Positions 61,872-64,000 of a stretch of 64,000 nt of DNA are shown here, piece after piece. The notes beneath the pieces are model-generated. The model was given only the letters and a program-made list of their open reading frames with translations. It was not told the DNA's origin and did not search any database. Numbering within the stretch: position 1 is the first letter of the stretch; every line of letters starts with the position of its first letter. Location of the stretch: positions 8,820,033-8,884,032 of the forward strand of contig CM076260.1 in assembly GCA_038380795.1 (NCBI GenBank). Reading direction: 5' to 3'. The position numbers and the translations under genes are program-made. This DNA comes from Pyrocephalus nanus (lineage: Eukaryota; Chordata; Aves; Passeriformes; Tyrannidae).

Positions 61872-62195
61872 GCTCAGTATTATTTTGCTCCTGAGCCTTT
61901 ATATTGCCTTTATGTGTCTTTAGATGGTATCAGTGACTGCTATATGCTTCAGTCTGATGGGCTGCACAAGGGAAGACTATCACCACATGCATGAAAAAGG
62001 TGCACCTTTTATTTTTCTTTCTACAGTAATACTGAACAAAGGAAAAAAAAAAAAAGAAGCAGGAAAAAAGGGCTTATGCCACGTGTCTGTAGGAAAAATT
62101 TGCAAACTTTGCTTCCAGCTCCATAGGAATATGTACTTTCTTGATGAAATCTGTTCCAGCAAGAAAAAAACCTGTGTCCAAGTATTTTCTTGAAT
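61872..62195. other. Short unique stretch between two simple repeats
   Basis: Contains an A-rich run at about 62042-62055. No gene or transposon was recognised. Confidence 0.6.
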
Positions 62196-62345
62196 CTTTC
62201 CCTTCCCAAACCTTCCCAAACTTTCCCTTCCCAAACTTTCCCTTCCCAAACTTTCCCTTCCTAAACCTTCCCAAACCTTCTCTTCCCAAACCTTCCCAAA
62301 CCTTCTCTTCCCAAACCTTCCTTTCCCAAACCTTCCCTTCCCAAA
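62196..62345. repeat. Minisatellite of 10- and 15-bp units (CCTTC/CCAAA-based)
   Basis: I parse eleven units: eight of 15 bp (CTTTCCCTTCCCAAA type and variants such as CCTTCTCTTCCCAAA) and three of 10 bp (CCTTCCCAAA). Every unit is a multiple of 5 bp, so the array is built from pentamers. A partial unit, CCTTCACTTCTC, follows. Both strands stay open in some frames only because of this composition, giving repetitive Pro-Phe/Asn or Gly-Lys-rich frames that I reject as proteins. Confidence 0.95.
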
Positions 62346-64000
62346 CCTTCACTTCTCTTTTTTCTATTTATTACTTCTGTAAAAATCATTTTTTAAAAAA
62401 ATCCATAAAGAGATAGAAGAAAACAATCCATTAAGAAAAAAAAAAAATCTATCCTTTATATGATTTTAGCAACAGCCCTGGGAAACTCATGCAGTTTATA
62501 GTAGGTGCAGATTCCTCCCTAATCTTTCTTCATCATTCCTGCAGTTCTGATTCAAGGCTGCATGGAAAGCAAAAGATTTTACAGTGAGAATTCTCTTAAA
62601 CAAACACCTTTTCTTATGAAAGTAAGTATTTTTTCTCTATCTCTCTAGATAGCTGATTGTATGCTTCGATAATTAACGCACTGCTCTGCTCTTGTAGTTG
62701 CATAAGAATGATACACAGGAACAAGCATACATCTTCTCATTAAAGCTGACTCATTTCTAGGCATTATGCACTTGAAACAGTGGCAAAGAAAATTCTAAAT
62801 TGATCAAAATCAGGTGTGTAAAGTCTCACTGTAGCTGTGCAAAAGCATGAGTGGATATACTGGTAAAATAAGCACAACTGAATCCAGTTATTTTCTCCAG
62901 CTTTACTGTGATAGAGAAGCTGAACAATCAGACAAATCCAGGAAGGAGGTTCAAAACTTTACATCACATATAGTAGTGTAAATCAAAGCTGTACTGAGAG
63001 AAATTAATGCACTTCTATGTTTGCAGAATATATGGCATGGAGGGTCACATAGTCAAAACCCCAGTATCCTTCATATGGTAATATTCAAAAATGTTCCTGT
63101 TGTGCCATAGATGTTCTAGCACTGAGTATATTCACTTTTGCATGATGTCTGCCATACAGTCTAATTCTCGCTATCAGAAATTCTATTTTTTTTATAGGTA
63201 CATTCTTATTTCTCCTTTTTATTCCATTATTTCTTGTATTCTAATCTACTCTTTTGGCCTTTCTTCCTTCATTTGCATATATAATCCTTCTCATATTTTT
63301 GGTTCTAAATCAATTCCTATAATCCATTACTGTGTAATAGCACTTGTCATCAATAGAAATGAAATCCCCAACACATTGAAGGAAAGAGAATTTGCAGGTA
63401 CTGGTTTCCAGTAGCAAGTTGTAATAGAAGCAGTGGGAAATCCTATTTGCATAAAAAGATCCATATTTGATGCAAACTGATGCAACTTTCATGATGGGTA
63501 TTAAATTTTCCTCTACCTTTGCACCATGGGCACAAAGCATATAATACTGTATGACTAATTTTTTTCATAAGCTCTTGTCTGAGGTGTAATAAAAGTAGGA
63601 GTGTCTTGATAATTAGCAAGACTGGTTCCAAGCCTCCTACTATCACACTGTAATATTAGAAATTAAGTATAATGCTACAAATCCTGATCACAGAAAATTC
63701 CAACATTTGGAGTGGAGAGAGACTGAAATGCATCCTTGTGAAAGAAAAAGAATAGTTCCAATGAAGTTTTAATAAAATACTTACAACAAACAAAAGATTA
63801 TTTTAAATAAATACTGTTAGACTTGACATTCCAAGTCCACATGTCAACCATAGGTTCTCTATGATTTACAAGGGAGGGAATCTGAGAATCAAGGGCATAA
63901 CTGAGAAATAAGTAGATGAACATATAGATAGAACGTGTGACAGGGTCTGAAATCACCAAATTCGTCAGTACACACTTCAGCACTCCTCAACCAGACTAAA
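62346..64000. other. Unique non-coding sequence to the window end
   Basis: AT-rich, with an A13 run near 62436-62447. The plus frame at 63091-63414 (107 codons) is Ile/Phe/Tyr-rich over an AT-rich tract and is not supported as a gene. Confidence 0.58.

Noticed and set aside
61699..61994. Phe/Val/Leu-rich frames resembling membrane segments
   Set aside because: The hydrophobic run is translated from the GTTTT simple repeat.
62074..62416. Repetitive frames on both strands
   Set aside because: Produced entirely by the 5-bp-based minisatellite; the repeat has no stop codon in those phases.
1..64000. tRNA, rRNA, snRNA, CRISPR arrays, bacterial operons and mitochondrial insertions
   Set aside because: No cloverleaf motifs with A/B boxes, no conserved rRNA words, no regularly spaced direct repeats and no mitochondrial gene similarity were noticed on reading.

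Overview
The window is non-coding nuclear DNA from a bird. The diagnostic feature is a set of CR1 LINE fragments of avian type. Several begin on the + strand with the reverse complement of the CR1 3' end (TCATAGAATCATAGAA), followed by the text derived from the end of CR1 ORF2. The sequence is visibly AT-rich, with many homopolymer runs, no CpG island and no ordinary protein-coding gene. The longest open frames (about 100-166 codons) are either antisense to or inside repeats, or are low-complexity. I therefore read it as a gene desert or the inside of a very large intron. No rRNA, tRNA, CRISPR or bacterial-type feature was seen. I cannot name the species or chromosome.

Layout. 1-11.3 kb: mostly unique sequence, with an ancient CR1 (3478-4193), an old palindromic repeat remnant (5138-5385), a short CR1 3' end (7871-8006), an A-rich tract, and two diverged copies of a ~200 bp segment (9162-9400 and 10178-10370). 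11.3-13 kb: two sizeable avian CR1 fragments in opposite orientation. 13-26.5 kb: unique sequence, except for a purine tract followed by a GC-richer block (16.05-16.62 kb) and a pair of overlapping perfect hairpins (25.8 kb). 26.5-34.9 kb: one CR1, a T28 run, a probable second palindromic repeat remnant (30.2 kb) and an LTR-like polyadenylation block (32.1-32.2 kb).

34.9-38.3 kb is a layered repeat cluster. An old CR1 is interrupted by a younger CR1, then comes an ancient reverse-transcriptase-region CR1, then one CR1 fragment abutting another. All lie in minus orientation. 38.3-64 kb: mostly unique, with a long ancient CR1 on the plus strand (43.7-44.9 kb), small CR1 3' ends (47.7 and 56.2 kb), a ~140 bp near-perfect inverted repeat (59.5 kb), a GTTTT-rich tract (61.8 kb) and a minisatellite whose units are all multiples of 5 bp (62.2 kb).

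There is no gene network to describe. The window records successive retrotransposon insertions of at least three age classes. Family assignments rest on my memory of CR1 consensus sequences; no alignment was run. I found no convincing new biological system. The best leads are the 59.5 kb inverted repeat, the duplicated segment at 9-10 kb, and the old repeats that could have been co-opted.
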